This document shows, one piece after another, positions 1-12,500 of a stretch of 64,000 nt of DNA (position 1 is the first letter of the stretch; each line of letters opens with the position of its first letter). Source of the DNA: Hyperoodon ampullatus (lineage: Eukaryota > Chordata > Mammalia > Artiodactyla > Ziphiidae). The notes beneath the pieces are model-generated. The model was not told where the DNA came from, did not search any database, and saw nothing but the letters and a program-made list of their open reading frames with translations. Where the stretch lies: positions 104,261,454 to 104,325,453 of the forward strand of contig OX457064.1 of assembly GCA_949752795.1 (NCBI GenBank), given 5' to 3'. The translations under genes were made by a program, and so were the position numbers.

Positions 1-185
1 CTTCTTCTCTGGATCCTATTTTCCCCTCTACTCAGTTTAAATGCTTTGTTTATAAAGTTAACTTATTACGGTGCTTGCATTTCTCTTCATGGTGAGAAAA
101 GATTTTATAGCTCTCTGTAGCTAATATATGTACTTTCTTCCAGTGTGACTTACATCATCGATGGTATAGCTGACATTGATTCCGC

Positions 186-345
186 GCTCGCTATGTGCCC
201 TGCTCCTCCCCTCACCAAGTATTTACACGTATTCACTCATTTAATCCCACCAACAACCCTGGGGGGAGGTAGTTACTAGGCCTGTTTTTCAGGTGGGTAG
301 GAGGTGCTTTAAGGAGATACATTGTAGCCAGTACTGCTGGAAGGT
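186..345 (+). repeat. MIR fragment
   Basis: Resembles the MIR core in the order tatgtgcc, attcactcatttaatcc, caacaaccct, gaggtagtta. Ancient tRNA-derived SINE; ends approximate. Confidence 0.6.
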
Positions 346-395
346 GCAGCTATTACTCATGTGCTTTAAATGCAAGAAATCTAAAATAGTAATCA

Positions 396-480
396 TAACA
401 CAGTGCCAGCTGTGTGCTGGGCACTTTAAGGTATGAACAAATTTAATCTCAACCCCCTGAGGTGGGCATGTTAAAATAAG
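396..480 (+). repeat. MIR fragment
   Basis: Second MIR-like piece: ccagctgtgtgctgggcact, then aatttaatctcaaccccctg and gaggtgggcat, the usual MIR order. Truncated. Confidence 0.55.
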
Positions 481-1342
481 TTATGTTGTTGTTGGGTGAC
501 TTTCAGATCCCTTATTTACAGTCTGCTTTGGGTGACTTTATTATTTCTCACATATGTCTTAAGATTGCTTTCTCTCTCCCATCCAGGGAATATTCTATAG
601 TGATTCTAATCACAGTCATTAAAACTTACTTGGAGGCGCTGCGTTTGAGCTTTCCATCATTGCTGCACAAGAGTCTAAGCTAAAGCCCCCAGCGAGCTAA
701 CAGCCAGACTTGCTTATTTGTTTGAAGCGATAACACGCACAGCACAGAATTCAAAAGGTGCAGAAGGATTTCCAGTGCGCGTGTGTCTCCTCCCCAGCTC
801 TGTGCTGCCCACCCCCGATCCCCTTCCTGGAGGAAAACACCTTTACCGGTTCTTAACCAGAGATAATTGTGCGCAGGCATATGGATTGTACATAAACTTG
901 TTTTATAAAACGGTAATGAAATACACATATGGTTGTAACCTTGTTTTTTATTGTAAAACCTTTAAAAATTGTGATTAAAAACATGAAATTTACTCCCTTA
1001 ACCTTTTTTAAGTGCATAGTTCAGAGTGTTACCTGTATTCGCATTGTCGTGTGACAGGTCTCTAGAACCTTCGCATCCTGCAGAACTGAAGCTCTGCCCG
1101 TTGAACAGCTCCCTTTTCCTCACCCCCATACACCTTGATTTTTTTTAAAAAAGTTGTTGATACAGAAGAACATTTAAGAATGTGTAAAGTTTGGAGATGC
1201 CTTTCTCTTTTCACTTACCTGTTTATCATAGAGATTGTTTCATACCAGCACGCAAAAAGCTCATCCTTTTTAATTGCTGCAAAGTGTAGCATTTTATGGA
1301 TGTGGCATAATTTGTTTAATCAGTTTCTAGTGATGGGCATTT

Positions 1343-1528
1343 AGGTTTTTTCTTTTTTAATATTTATTTATTTGGTGGTGCCGGGTCTTGGTTGCGGCAT
1401 GCGGGCTCCTTAGTTGCAGCTCGCACGTGAGATCTAGTTCTCTGACTGGGGATTGAACCCAGGCCCCCTGCGTTGGGAGCATGGAGTCCTAACCACTGGA
1501 CAGCCAGGGAAGTCCCAAGGTTTTTTCT
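1343..1528 (-). mobile_element. Short CHR-family SINE with target-site duplication
   Basis: An antisense tRNA-derived SINE: T/A-rich tail first, then gagatctagttctctgac, ggggattgaaccc (B-box region, reversed) and ccagggaagtccc at its 5' end. An 11-bp direct repeat aggttttttct flanks it (1343-1353 and 1518-1528); the element is 1354-1517. It is an older, shorter subtype than the young copies. Confidence 0.85.
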
Positions 1529-1659
1529 GATCTTGGAAGCAATGCTGACTTTGGACCTCTCTGAGGCACCTTGTTTTTTCTTGCCTAGAGAATGTAATTT
1601 GATTTTGTTTCATGGTCTTAGCTAAGAGACTGTCTTTAGTGAGTTTCTCACTGGTACTT

Positions 1660-1790
1660 GCTGATGATTTTAGTAACAGTAACTCACCACATGCTGGGTG
1701 CTGCCCTGAGCACTTTATTTAGACTCCTGTGAGGTCAGTGCTAATTACACACTGAGAGAGGAAACCACCTTCTAAACTTAGTAAAATTGA
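1660..1790 (+). repeat. MIR fragment
   Basis: Degenerate MIR-like order: acatgctgggtgctgccctg, agcactttatt, ctcctgtgaggtcagtgcta, gaggaaac. Ends approximate. Confidence 0.5.
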
Positions 1791-2542
1791 AGGTGGGACG
1801 AGCTCTCCTTTTACCCGGGCTGGTGTGGCATGCCACTGTGTGACAGGTGTGTGTGGCCTTAGTTCAGCTGTCCTACTATATGCTTTGCTTTCTGGTTTTA
1901 ATGTGTTTTATTTATGTATTAGTATTTTAAGACTTATTATTTATAAAAATAATTCATAATAATTCATTAAAACTATTTTAATATAACTGTCCTTCTGTAT
2001 AATATATTTACCTGTGTTTAGGTATGATTACTTCCTACTGTGCTTAGTGATCAAGTTGGTACATTTCCACATTTTCTTACCTCCTCTTCCTTCCTCTGTC
2101 ACCTGCTTTTGATTGATTATGTTACTAAACTTATTCTACTATTTACAACTTTAGGTTTACTGATGTCTCTGATACTCTATAATAAGACAATTATCTTTTG
2201 ATTCCATGGTACAAGGATATCAATGTCTATATTCTGTCCTTCCATCTGTACCTCTCAACTTGATGCTGGTTCTGCTGTTTTAATTTATAATGTTTGCATT
2301 CTGTTCTATAGCTATTATTCCCTGGAAAGAAAAATCTTTATTCCTACATCTTAAATGGATTAATTGCTCACTGTGAGTCTTTGGCCGTACTTTCTGCATT
2401 CTTATCTTCTAATAGTTAATTCATGAAGGTTTCATAGGAACCAAATTCTCCCAAGTTCTTATATGTTTAAAGGTCCTTTGTTTTTGCAACATACTTGTTT
2501 GGCAGTGTGGCCAGATGTAGAATTCTTGGGTCACACCTTCCT

Positions 2543-2646
2543 GCCCTGAAGACTCTGTAAGTGTGGCCCCAATGTGTCCCAGTGCTACAAACGTCGCCCT
2601 GAAGACTCTGTAAGTGTGGCCCCATGTGTCCCAGTGCTACAAACGT
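2543..2646. repeat. Tandem duplication, two units of about 52 bp
   Basis: Two adjacent copies beginning gccctgaagactctgtaag and ending gtgctacaaacgt, at 2543-2595 and 2596-2646. They are nearly identical; the clearest difference is one extra A after the CCCC run in copy 1. The near-identity implies a recent local duplication. Confidence 0.93.
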
Positions 2647-2702
2647 ATCTGTGTTGATGACCAAGGCTGGCTGTACTTTTCCTGCTTTAAGGGTGTTTTA
2701 GG

Positions 2703-3081
2703 TGCTTGAACTAAGCATAACAAAATCCCACAGGCTGAGTGGCTTACACAGCAGACATGTGTTTTCTCACAGTTCTGGAGGCTGTAGGTCCGAGATCAAC
2801 GTGCTGTCAGGGTTGGTTTCTGGTGAGACCTTCCTTCCTGGTGTGCACATGGCCGCCTTCCTGCTGTGTCCTCATGCGGTCTTTCCTCTGTGCATGTGCG
2901 AGAGAGCTCTCTGGTGTCTCTTCCTTTTCTTACAGAGACATTGGTCCTCTCGAATTAGGGCTTCCCCCATGACCTCATTTAACCTTGATTACCTCCCCAG
3001 AGGCTTTGTCCCCAGATGCGGTCACACTGGGGGTTGGGCTTCAACATAGGTATTTTGGGAGACACAGCTCAGTCCATAACA
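2703..3081 (-). mobile_element. MaLR (MST/MLT1-type) LTR, antisense, solitary
   Basis: Read on the plus strand it follows the reversed MaLR LTR order: gctgagtggcttacacagca, ttctcacagttctggaggct, then a late tgacctcatttaacc, gattacctc, gggcttcaacata and ccataaca. It is a non-coding remnant with no internal retroviral sequence beside it. The superfamily is confident; the subfamily is not. Confidence 0.75.
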
Positions 3082-3977
3082 AAGGGTAATGTGGGAGTTT
3101 TTGCCAAAAGGCCCAGAGAATTTTTATTTATTCTTTTTTTCTTTCTTTCTTTGTCTTTGTTTTGCAGCTTAAATATGTGATGTATAACCATATTTATTGA
3201 CATGGAAAAATGTTCACAACCTATTGCTGAATGACAAAAAAGCAGGTTTATTTATTCTTTTTATCTTTCTGTAATCCTGTTAATTTCTTCCTATTTGATA
3301 ATGGTTATTATTTTTAAATAGATATTTGAATTTTTTGAAATGTCTTTATCATGATTTTCATCTGCTGTATTTTTACATTTTTCTGGGTACATGTTTTTTT
3401 GTCTGCCATTTGTTTTTCCCGTTACTTTCCTCTCTTCCCTCTCTTTTTCTTTCAGTGTCTTTATATGGTCTTTGGCTGGTTTCTCTGTGTTTCTTTCCTC
3501 ATCTTTGAATGAGGGGAATTCTTCCTGGACAGGCTGTGTGTGTGAGTTGAGGCCGGGCGGGGGGCAGTGTCTGGGTGAAGCTGCTTCTGCCCAGCTTTTT
3601 CTGCCTCGCAGCTGATGGCAAAGATGCTTCGTCTAACCTTGTGGCCTGTGCTCTGATGGCAGGTGGGGCTTGGGGAGGGAGACTTCTCAGCTGTTCTGCT
3701 CAAACTGGTCTTTTTCCAAGCAACGGCTCACTGCTTTTCCTCTCTCTGGAGACCTGTGTAGCTTGCCTGGGGTCTGAAGTCACCGGTGTTCCCTCTTGGC
3801 ATCCTTACTCGTCTTGGTGGGGTTATTACTACCTTTGGCAACTTGCTGCAGGGCTTTTCAGTTTCAGGGTGTTTGGGTGTTATGTTATCGAAGGTAGAGT
3901 TCCCTTTTCTGTAACTTGTTCCTGTCTTGGGGTGGTTAATAAGAGCAGAAGTGTTTAGAGAGGACTTTACTCTGCTC

Positions 3978-4220
3978 TGTCAAAGCTTTTTTTTTTTTTT
4001 TTTTTTTTTTTTTGCAGTACGTGGGCCTCTCACTGTTGTGGCCTCTCCCGTTGCGGAGCACAGGCTCCGGACGCGCAGGCTCAGAGGCCATGGCTCACGG
4101 GCCCAGCTGCTCCACAGCATGTGGGATCTTCCCGGACTGGGGCATGAACCTGTGTCCCCTGCATCGGCAGGCCGACTCTCAACCACTGTGCCACCAGGGA
4201 AGCCCTGTGTCAAAGCTTTT
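3978..4220 (-). mobile_element. Young CHR-type SINE, antisense, with 13-bp TSD
   Basis: Full-length tRNA-derived SINE (3991-4207). It has a long poly-T (reversed poly-A tail), gtacgtgggcctctcactg, the reversed B box and ccaccagggaagccc at its 5' end. A 13-bp duplication tgtcaaagctttt flanks it (3978-3990, 4208-4220). It sits about 200 bp before an ACTR3B exon. Confidence 0.95.
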
Positions 4221-4421
4221 AAGCCCCGCAGCCAAAGTTCTTTAAGACAATTTCTTTAAGTACAAACTTCTTGAGAGTACGCTCTGGGTGTACACTACCT
4301 GTAAAATCAGGAAGTTGTACAGCATCCTAATTAACATGCTTTTAGGTTAACTTTTTTATGATTCTGATACAGTTACATGAAATCTGGGTGAACACTAAAT
4401 ATAGTGAATGTTTTCTTACAG

Positions 4422-4517
4422 ACAGAACCTCCACTGAACACACCAGAAAACAGAGAATATCTTGCAGAAATTATGTTTGAATCATTTAATGTACCAGGAC
4501 TCTACATTGCAGTTCAG
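4422..4517 (+). CDS. ACTR3B: ACTR3B coding exon, residues 113-144
   Basis: This is the first ACTR3B exon in the window, 32 codons in phase 0. It reads [20 protein letters not shown] onward to GLYIAVQ. The acceptor is a pyrimidine tract ending ttttcttacag, and the donor is CAG|gtaaaa. The segment is the conserved actin-fold region shared with actin (its PLNPKANREKMTQ segment). The encoded residues are identical to my recollection of human Arp3 and Arp3B, so this exon alone does not separate the paralogues. Confidence 0.96.
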
Positions 4518-6530
4518 GTAAAAACAAAGTGATTTTTATGATTCCCAAATGACCTTAGCTGTCTAATAGTGGAAGACATGGTGATTCTCAAGGCCTCGGT
4601 TGTAAGATTGTGCTGTGCGTTCTTCCTTTTCCACACCCTACACACACACCCACACACACCCACCCCATTCAGGTTTGAACTCAAACACTGTACAGACCAT
4701 GTTCTGTAATTTATATATTTATGTTTTTACTGCTGGTATAGAGTTTGTCCAGCTTTTGTCTTTTTACATGCTTTAGAATCTAATGTATTCTTCTCTGGGT
4801 GACAAGATCGATATGATGGTTCTTTTTTGGCTTCTTTCACTTCTGATCATAAAAAAGGAAAGATACTATAATATCTGCTAAAAAACAAAACATATGTCTC
4901 TAGAGGGTTCCACCTTTGGGATTTGGGCTCCTGTGGTTCCATGAGCTTGTAGGACTCCCTTTGAAGCTACTTGTTCTTAGTGTGGGGATTTTTGTTGGTT
5001 TTGGATGTTGTTATTTATCTGCCACCCTATATAAGGGAATTGACTGAGATTTGGGGGAATAAATTTTTAAAAAGTATCTCCTAAAATGTTTTCTGCCTAT
5101 TCCAGTCCCTTCTAAGAAAAAGGAGAAGGAGTTGCATAGAAAATTAATTTGGGAGATGGCACAGGCTGTTGCCTCTGGTGATTCTCTCTAGCTTTTCTTT
5201 GCAAAACTTTGATTTATTTTATTGAAAACTTGACCCCTCCAGATGAAGTATACAAAATTTGTGTGTTGTTCAATTTGGAATTTGAATTTTGGGGGGAAGA
5301 TGGAGGATAGGGAAGGGAAAGAGGTACCCATAAGAAAGGTCTTGTTGATTGAACCTAAGAACAATCAGGTGCAGTCCTTGGGAAGAGTTTCCCCGAATGC
5401 TGATGGTCTCCGTGTCTTTGGTGCAGGCAGTGCTGGCCTTAGCAGCGTCTTGGACCTCGCGACAAGTGGGCGAACGTACATTAACGGGGATCGTCATCGA
5501 CAGTGGGGATGGGGTCACCCATGCTATCCCAGTGGTAAGCAGAGTGTTGAGTGCTTCACTTTCTGTAGGCCTCCCCCGACTGGACGTAAGGGGAGAGACT
5601 AAAGGAAAAAACCCTTCTGTAATTAAAATACCACTTTAGAAACCGTAACTGTACTTAGCAAAGGTAACAAGAGTCTTTAAACTCAGTTATGTGAGAAAGA
5701 AGAAGAAAACCAGTGTCTTCGGTGCTGGCAAGTTGGAATTCATGCTGGGAAATTCATGCAGTCAGGATGTCAGCAGTCCTTCGGGGTCTCCAGGGCTCTG
5801 CTTGATCACCGGGGGTACATCACCAGGAGGGCCTTCCTGGCTTACGTTCTGAGCTGTCAGCTTGGGTATCAGTAGGTGTGGTGCACGGCCGCTCTGAAGG
5901 ATGAGCTCTGTGTTCTGTGACAAGATGCGGACGGCTTTACCCAGCTCATGCTTTAGAGAAATCGCTTCTTGTTTTTCAAAATTTATTTAAGAGCCAAGAA
6001 GGGGAGATTGTTCCTTTTGACTTGCAGAATGCTCTGCAGTGTCACTTTTTGGTTTTAATTTTCAAAATATTAGACAAGTGATTCCTAATTCAGGTTCAAG
6101 AGACAATGTCTATATTTTTCTTTCGGTCCAGTGGACTATTTAAATGAATTATTTGAAGTTTGCTTTTTTTTTTTTTTGCGGTACGTGGGCCTTTCACTGT
6201 TGTGGCCTCTCCTGTTGTGGAGCACAGGCTCCGGACGCACAGGCTCAGCGGCCATGGCTCATGGGCCTAGCCGCTCCGCGGCATGTGGGATCTTCCCGGA
6301 CCGGGGCACGAACCCATGTCCCCTGCGTCGGCAGGCTGACTCTCAACCACTGCGTCACCAGGGAAGCCCCTGAAGTTTGCTTTTTTGAAGATGAATCGAA
6401 GCTGCCTGCAAAGGGACACACAGTGGACAGTCAGACCTCTTCCTTCTCATCTTCCTCCTCCAGGCCCCCTGCTCAGAGAGCCCTGTTACTAGTTATTTAT
6501 GTATATTACAGGCATATTTTCTGCATATAT

Positions 6531-6584
<54 letters not shown>

Positions 6585-9500
6585 GCTCCTTTTAAAAATG
6601 CAAACTGGGTTTTTTTTATAAACCATTTACTTTAATTGAAAAAAGAGCCACCGTTTTCATTTCAGGAAGTCGGAGGAATGATGTACTAAAAGGCTCTAAG
6701 GCTTTAGTTCCTGAAAGGCCAGGAGTCGCTGCAGGGGACGGTCGATGTGGTCCCCGTGCCCTTGCCGGTGTGCCCTCCGCGGGGTGAGGGAGACGGGGCA
6801 GAGCCTGCTCTGTGCTCGGAGCGCCCCTCGGCCGGGCTCCGAGCACCTCCTCCTTCGTGGGCTGTGACAGTTGTTGGTGCCCCTTGAGGAGTCACGCTGG
6901 CCGGCCTCCTCTCTGAGGGCTGCCCTCAAAGATGGGCACAGACCAAGGTCTTGAGAGGTGCCTGTGGGCCCTGCTTCTTGGCCTTCCTCATCCATCTGAT
7001 TGAGGAGGAGAAAAGAAAACGAGTGCCACACAGTGGACAGGCCCACAGAGAAAGCCGTTGTTCAACTCTTTTATGTTTCTTAGTTCAGTTTTTTTGCTGA
7101 TTATAAAAATTACATTTGTTGTGCAATATTTGGACAAAATAGAGAAATGTGAAGAAGAAAATAAAATGACTCATAAACCCACCCAGAGGGCTGCATCATA
7201 CTTCTGGTTGTATAGCCTTCTAAGCTCTTTTTCTTAAACACACGTGTGCACATTTTAAGCAAAATTGGAATATCCTATGTCTGATTTTGTATTCTAATGG
7301 TACAAGGTAATCCTAAAATTATCTTCTGCATGTTGGTTTAATCCCTAATATTTTTTCGTAGGGTTAAATATTCTGTGAAAAAATAGTAACTACATAATAG
7401 CCCATCACGTGGGTATAACCTTACTCACTTATTTTCCTGTTGTTGGACTTGTGGGTTGTTTTAATATATTTAATGCCATGATGAAGCTGACTGATACTTA
7501 TTTAACGCTGGTTGAATTCATTTTAGAAAATGTTATATGTAAGGCATGGATTATAAAAATTGTGAATAGTTTGTGTTAGAACTCATATTCTTAGGAGTTT
7601 TGAAGTTGATCTTTATTATTTTAATAATTTGTACATACCTTTTTTCTTGATCTTAAAATATTTTATAAATGGCTCAGACTCTTCGGAAAGGCCACACCTA
7701 CTCTTACTTGTAGAAGTAGGTACATCAGAAGAAAGCACACGAGGAATTCAGTGACTTGTTCTTGCAACTTAACTGGCGACTGTATCTGTGCTTACGATCG
7801 TTAGAACTGATGCCCCCGAAACGTGGAGTCACTCCTGTCCCTCTGTCTAAGGGGCACCTGGCACAGAAACCGCTGCTTCACGGGAATCGCGGAGTGTTTC
7901 TTCTCTACCTGATGAAGCTGGGTAGGGCTTCTCTCTCTGACTGTCAGCTCTGTAGAGCAGCCGGAGGCTCCGAGCCTGGCTTCCGTGGCGCCATGCCCGC
8001 AGGGAGACGCACAGTGGACAGTCAGACCTCCTCTTCCTTCTCATGTTCCTCCTCCAGGCCCCTGCTCAGAGAGCCCTGTTACTAGTTAGTTATGTATATT
8101 ACAGGCATATTTTCTGCATATATGGGTTGTGTGTGTGTGTGTATAGCTCCTTTTAAAAGGTGTGGGCCCTCGGGGCCTCGGGCCGAGCTGCGGGCCGCGG
8201 GCAAAGGACTGTAGCTCCCTTCCTGGCGCTGGCAGGGGGTGGCCCAGCGAGAGGATCCCAGCTCCTCCTAGCGTGGTCTCACACGGCAGAGCATTTGGGT
8301 GAACTGGCCAGAATCACTCCTAACAAGTGCCACTGTTTGTACAGTAAACGGGACCGTTTATTGAGTACCTAACTGCTGGTCCCACACAGGGCTGTGAGCT
8401 GGACTTCCTCTGCTTCATGAATTCTGTATCATAAACCCCGTCTGCCCCATATTATGGATGAAGGAACTGAGGATGAAGCATGTTACCAGACGTGTCCACG
8501 GTCGCTCAGCCCACAGATGTGGAGCCGGATTGAGTCCAGGTTGTTCGAAGCCATGTCCTGCCTGCTAACCCAATGGTTGACTTTTAAATACAGGTCGATT
8601 TATAGTTGTTTTAATGATTTTATAGATAAACTTCTTCCTTTTTGTTAGAGGAAGAAAAAAATGATTGATCCATTGTTCTGACAAACGGCAGTACTTTCTG
8701 GAAATGAACCATTTCATGTGGTTTTTCTCTTCACATTCCTGACGAAGACGTCATTTTGGTGGCTTACGGGGCATCTCCAGTTCTACTAACGGAACTGTGC
8801 CTGCGGTCGTTTGAAAAGACCTCCAGACCTGAGCTGTGCACAGAGCGGGGACTCAGTAAATGCAGTGACGCGGGCGGGGCGGGAGACTGACTCAGCGCCC
8901 AGGGAGCCCTTCTCTCCTGGAGTCGCTCACACGCCGTCTGTCTCCTCTTCTTCCTAGGCAGAAGGGTATGTCATTGGGAGCTGCATCAAACACATCCCTA
9001 TCGCAGGGAGAGATATTACGTATTTCATGCAACAGCTGCTGAGGGAGCGGGAGGTGGGGATTCCTCCGGAGCAGTCGCTGGAGACTGCCAAAGCCATCAA
9101 GGTAAAAGCAGGAGCAGACGGGGCCGCTTGCGGGTGACAGAGGAATGGTGTTTGGGTGCTTCCCTTGCTGCTGAGACCCCCCGCCCTCACCTTCCTTCCT
9201 CCCCACTCCCCGCGAACGTGGGTCTCGATCTGTTTACACTCGTGGAGCTTCTAGCTATACATGAGAACAGCCTGATCGCTGGGATCGAGCACCCTACGCA
9301 GTACAGCATCGTTTCATTGGTGCCTGAGCAGGTAGAACCTTCAGTTAGCTGGATGCGTTTCCCACGTCTCCCTCCAAGTTCATTTCTAGAATAAGGAACA
9401 GGCAGCAGCAGCAGCAGCGACCGTTAGGAATCCTGTGAAGTCAGCCAGTATTCAAACTAACTTCCAGTACCTGTAGTCTGTGGTTCTGTGCGCTGTGAAT

Positions 9501-12500
9501 TACAGTTGAGAGTAATGCTGTTCTAGGGTGGAATCATAAAACAGAATCCACATGTAGTTTCCAGACTGTAATTACCATGCTGGAAAAGTTACAGGAGGTT
9601 TTAAAATGAAATCAGTAAGAGTAGAAGAAAAATGGCTCATTGGTCCTTTTTTAAAATGCCCGCTTGACCTGATCCATCAGTCTGGTCTTTGTATGACTCT
9701 GTATGTAGCAGTTGACAGACCCTGTTGAAAGGAGCTTTCTTTTCAGGTTGCAAAATTAGGACAAATTATTGTGTTTTTTTAAAGCCAAAATGCAAGAGAT
9801 GCTTAGTAATACAAGCGTGATCTTCATATAGATGAAGAGCAAGGGTTTTGTTTGTTTCTGGAGAATTTAAACGTGGGGATGACACAAGGCCTTGAGCATG
9901 CACTTAGCTTCTGAGCCGCAGGGGAGTTTAGCCTGTTCTCCCGCGCCCCCATCGCTGCTCCCTGGTTTCCTCGCACTAAGCACCCAGGACCGGGCTGGCT
10001 AAAAGGAAAGGAAGCATGGGGCGGGGGCGGGACTCCTGCGTTTCACCCGCCACTCTTGGTGAGCACAGGTGTTGTGAGCCCGGGTGCTCTGGCAGTCGTC
10101 AGGGCTCCTGTGAGGAGGGGCCCGCTGCCCCGTGTGCCCAGGACGGGAGCACCTCGAATGCCCAGCCAAGGCACCAGGGCCCGTCCTTCCCTTCTGGTGC
10201 GAAGGTTATAGAAGCAACATAAGACTTTCTTTTTAGAATAAAATATTTCCCCAACTTTCCCTCTTCCTCTCCTTGCCTTCCTTCAAGGAAAGAGATTTGG
10301 ATCTCTGATCCAGGTTCCCTCGCCACGCCCTCTTTCACAAATGGGACCCGACCCTCGGGGTGGATGTGGGGTGATCAGAGCCCTGAGTGTGATGACCGGG
10401 AGGCATTTCCTTTACTTGCTGGCTCTCTGGGGTCCGGTTCTGGCCCTGACCCTGGAGCTGGCCCATTCCGGCCCTGACGGTGTGTCGCTCAGCAGTGAAG
10501 GTCAGGCGTGCAAGAGACTCCTGTGTTCTGCAGATGAGCTGCACCGACCCTGCTGTTTGTTCTCGCCTCACTTCTCTCTGTGATGGAGGAGATCCTGGAA
10601 AGGGTGGTTAGAGCCCCTGCATCCTGTTACTCCCAGGGTCACAGGTGGGCCTGAGTCTGGTGGGCTCTGGCACACACTGTCCTTGCGGTGGGAGTCCAGA
10701 ACTTGGGGCTGACAGGGCTGCTCTCCGTCCAGCTTCACCGAGGCGTTTCATGTCATCAGTTAAGGCAGTTGAGGTGCCCTAAGAAATCGACTAGGCCTCT
10801 TAAGGCAATGTAGTGTTTCTGTCTCCAGTCTGTGGATTTAAAGTCACATGGACTGACTCGCTCTGTTGTCAACGAGCAGGGTTGTGTAGCTTAGAATTCG
10901 ACAGAGTATATCAAGGATGGTATTAGGATCTGTTTCAGGGATTCTCAGAAACTTTAGACTTCATATCATGAAAAGACCTTCAGAGGTCCTTCTAAAATGT
11001 GTAGTGAGCTCCAGCTGTGTGCCTGGTGTTGAACAAAGCCCACCTTGCCCACAGGCAGCTTACTTTCAGAATCTGCCACCCAAGTGCCACCTGCTGCTTT
11101 GCTGAGGTTAGCTCTCAGGACAGATGGTCAACCCAGAGATCCCCAGCCAAGCGTCACCAGATGCTGAGGAGACACTTTCCACCTGTCAGGCTGGTCCGGT
11201 GCTGGGGTGGAAACCATGAGTGTCTCCTCTTGTACGGGCGTACGGCAGCTCCATCCTGCCTAAGCGGGCCTTTTCTTTTGTCCGTGGTACCTGCCGCCTT
11301 CTAGCGTGCTGTGTCACTTACTTATGTATCACGGCTGTCACTTTACTCTCTCGACTCTCAGCCAGAGCGTATGCTCCAGTGGGCAGGGGTCTGCATGTGT
11401 TCTGTTCACTTGAGCATCCCGTGTGCCTAGGCACTCAGTGAATACTGTCGTGGAGCTGATGACTGTGCTGTGTTGGGCTGCACGGCAGGTTCACGCCCCA
11501 CTGGTGGACCGTGGTAGGCATGGGGGTGAGACCCACCGCATTCATCGTGGGGGATGCGGTCCACTGGTGCAGCGTGGATGGTGGTGTGTGCCTGGCCAGG
11601 CGCTGTGGAGGGGCCCAGGAGGAATAAGGAAAGCGGAGAGGGATAACTTTAGACGTCACTTCAGATGATACTCAGCAAAATTTGATAGGGTAAAGCTGAG
11701 GTTCATAGCCGAGCTGCAAAGGAAGCAGATTTACAAGTCCAGAGCGTAGTCGTGAAAAGTCTGTGAGGCTTGGCCACACGTCCATACTGGAGTTGTGTGT
11801 GAGTGGGACTCATTTCAGGGTGTTTGATGCTGGGGGTTACTGGGTACTTGTCAGAGGGCAGACTCTGGTGACATCTCTTCGTGTGTGTCTGCAGGAGAAA
11901 TACTGTTACATTTGCCCTGATATCGTCAAGGAATTTGCCAAGTACGATGTGGATCCTCAGAAGTGGATCAAACAGTACACGGGGATCAATGCAGTCAACC
12001 AGAAGAAGTTCATTATAGATGTTGGCTACGAAAGGTTCCTGGGCCCTGAGATTTTCTTTCACCCGGAGGTAAGATGTTAGCTTTTTGAGTGTGAGGTATG
12101 GCACCTGTGGAGCGATACTGCCACCTCGTGTGTGTACGGAGCGTCCCCGGTGGGGTTTCCTGAGCAGCTCTCAGGCCGCCTGTCGTGAGGACACTGGGGT
12201 ACACGCTGCACCCTTTGCAGCTCTTACAGCCCCTGTGCAGGTTGCCTGCTTGACTGATGCCCCTCTTTAGACTTGGTTCTCCGTTAGAGATAATGAGTGA
12301 TTAGGGAGAAGCTTTAAGAGCAGTAGAAGATATGGAAATGAAATTAATCCATAGTAATATGAAAACGAGTTAATCCCGGGGACCGAATGCAGTCTGCCTT
12401 TGTATGGGAGTAGGGTAACATGTAACATGTAACCTTTCCATCCTTGGTGATGGTCCATCCTAGTTGCAGTTTTTAACCCAGTTGGTCCTGCTGTGTTCCC

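Larger units (their letters stand above)
1..4421 (+). other. ACTR3B intron upstream of the first visible exon (3' part)
   Basis: No ACTR3B exon for residues 1-112 is seen here, so the window starts inside an intron. It contains MIR pieces, an old antisense L1 remnant near 1000-1130, one short and one young CHR SINE, a MaLR LTR and a 53-bp tandem duplication. In 481-990, 1790-2540 and 3263-3977 I recognise only AT-rich or T-rich sequence without a nameable element. Confidence 0.7.
5535..8957 (+). other. ACTR3B intron with SINE, duplicated block and MIR
   Basis: GT-AG intron of 3,423 bp, phase 0. It holds a young CHR SINE (6154-6386), two copies of a duplicated block (about 6402-6597 and 7994-8158), a long GT run and a MIR. 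The interval 7080-7700 is AT-rich with the look of an old interspersed repeat that I cannot name. The stretch 8160-8260 is GC- and CpG-rich. Confidence 0.75.

Noticed and set aside
9403..9418. CAG repeat as a disease-type expansion
   Set aside because: Only about five units, intronic.
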